Source: an uncultured Aliterella sp.
Lineage (GTDB): Bacteria > Cyanobacteriota > Cyanobacteriia > Cyanobacteriales > Chroococcidiopsidaceae
Direction of reading: 5' to 3'
Length of the DNA: 5,533 bases
NCBI GenBank assembly: GCA_905479905.1
Contig: CAJQOK010000200.1
Location: 1-5,533 of the forward strand
The notes under the pieces are model-generated. The model did no database searches, had not been told where the DNA came from, and was given only the letters and a program-made list of their open reading frames with translations. Below, in pieces: positions 5,303 through 5,533 of this stretch (position 1 is its first letter; the number at the start of each line of letters is the position of its first letter). Made by a program: the position numbers and the translations under genes.

Positions 5303-5533
5303 TTTCGACGTATCAGCGTATGGCTGTCTGTCTGTGAGTTCGTAAAGGCGCGCGAGCCCGATTATTTTCGGAATCTGCGTGTTTGCATGCAGGCCCGGCA
5401 AATTATCTTCACCGCGCGCAAGTGGGTCGAGCACGGCTTCATGCCGGATCCTTTCTGCGAGCTGTAACCAGCGTTTGTTCCCAGTGAGCGCGTAGAGCTC
5501 CGCATAGCTTTCATTAAGGCCGCCATGTTCAGC
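5294..5533 (-). CDS. GH127 (DUF1680) beta-L-arabinofuranosidase-like fragment, foreign to the rest of the window
   Basis: On the minus strand the frame starting at base 5533 is open through 5294 (80 residues), with no start codon needed at the edge. It reads '[20 protein letters not shown]', then '[19 protein letters not shown]' and '[14 protein letters not shown]', ending near 'YADTSKFFY'. The GG(M/L)[16 protein letters not shown] and RLYELT blocks are hallmarks of the helical barrel of GH127 glycosidases, which act on beta-L-arabinofuranosides or related sugars in plant polysaccharides. Both ends are missing, and the zinc-binding and nucleophilic Cys region would lie further C-terminal. Beyond 5294 the frame runs on to 5168 only as the antisense of glpX. 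GC content is about 55%, clearly above the neighbouring DNA. The family call is from memory of its motifs, and the donor taxon is unknown. Confidence 0.75.

Noticed and set aside
5303..5467. The C-terminal 54 residues of the plus-strand glpX frame as a novel domain fusion
   Set aside because: They are the antisense translation of the GH127 fragment, so the fusion is a product of the junction and not a real domain.
1..5533. CRISPR array, insertion sequence, tRNA, rRNA, phage or defence genes
   Set aside because: I saw no spaced direct repeats of CRISPR length, no transposase motifs or terminal repeats with target duplications, no tRNA cloverleaf and no defence-family domains on either strand.

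Overview
The window looks like a short piece of cyanobacterial chromosome, cut inside a gene at its left edge and spliced at its right edge to about 230 bases of foreign DNA. The cyanobacterial assignment rests on four perfect HIP1 octamers (GCGATCGC at 373, 1018, 2218 and 4847), a heptanucleotide tandem repeat typical of filamentous and Chroococcales-type cyanobacteria, a Calvin-cycle-type LysR regulator, and a class II FBPase/SBPase with close resemblance to cyanobacterial homologues. The gene content is housekeeping. I do not see a novel defence, mobile or biosynthetic system.

Layout, left to right. 1-798 (+): LysR regulator of the CmpR/NdhR/RbcR group, missing its N-terminal DNA-binding part. 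799-1184: non-coding, with several dyads. 1185-1445 (+): a small conserved cyanobacterial protein of unknown function. 1488-1525: a perfect 16-bp hairpin serving as terminator for both converging transcripts. On the minus strand, reading leftward from 2838: a predicted secreted helical protein, then BolA, then the CGFS monothiol glutaredoxin Grx4/GrxD, closely spaced and probably one operon. BolA and CGFS glutaredoxins are established partners that bind a shared [2Fe-2S] cluster. 2990-3709 (-): a PlsC-type acyltransferase of phospholipid synthesis. 3793-3827: the heptamer repeat, touching the stop codon of tadA. 4618-3828 (-): grxC (dithiol glutaredoxin) followed 5 nt later by tadA (tRNA A34 deaminase), probably one operon. 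4619-4799: divergent promoter region. 4800 onward (+): glpX.

The right end is the unusual part. The glpX reading frame is broken twice. A one-base deletion near 4824-4828 separates its ribosome binding site and GTG start from the body of the gene. After codon 168 of the reconstructed protein (base 5302) the homology stops abruptly. From there to base 5533 the minus strand encodes part of a GH127 (DUF1680) beta-L-arabinofuranosidase-like protein in higher-GC DNA (about 55% against about 39% just before the junction, by hand count). The two sequences meet at a shared GTAGAAGAA. The simplest reading is a chimeric contig end joining a cyanobacterium and a co-occurring heterotroph, with a base error nearby, rather than a natural gene fusion.

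Functionally the genes touch thiol/iron-sulfur homeostasis (grxD, bolA, grxC), carbon fixation (the LysR regulator, glpX), membrane lipid synthesis (plsC) and translation (tadA).
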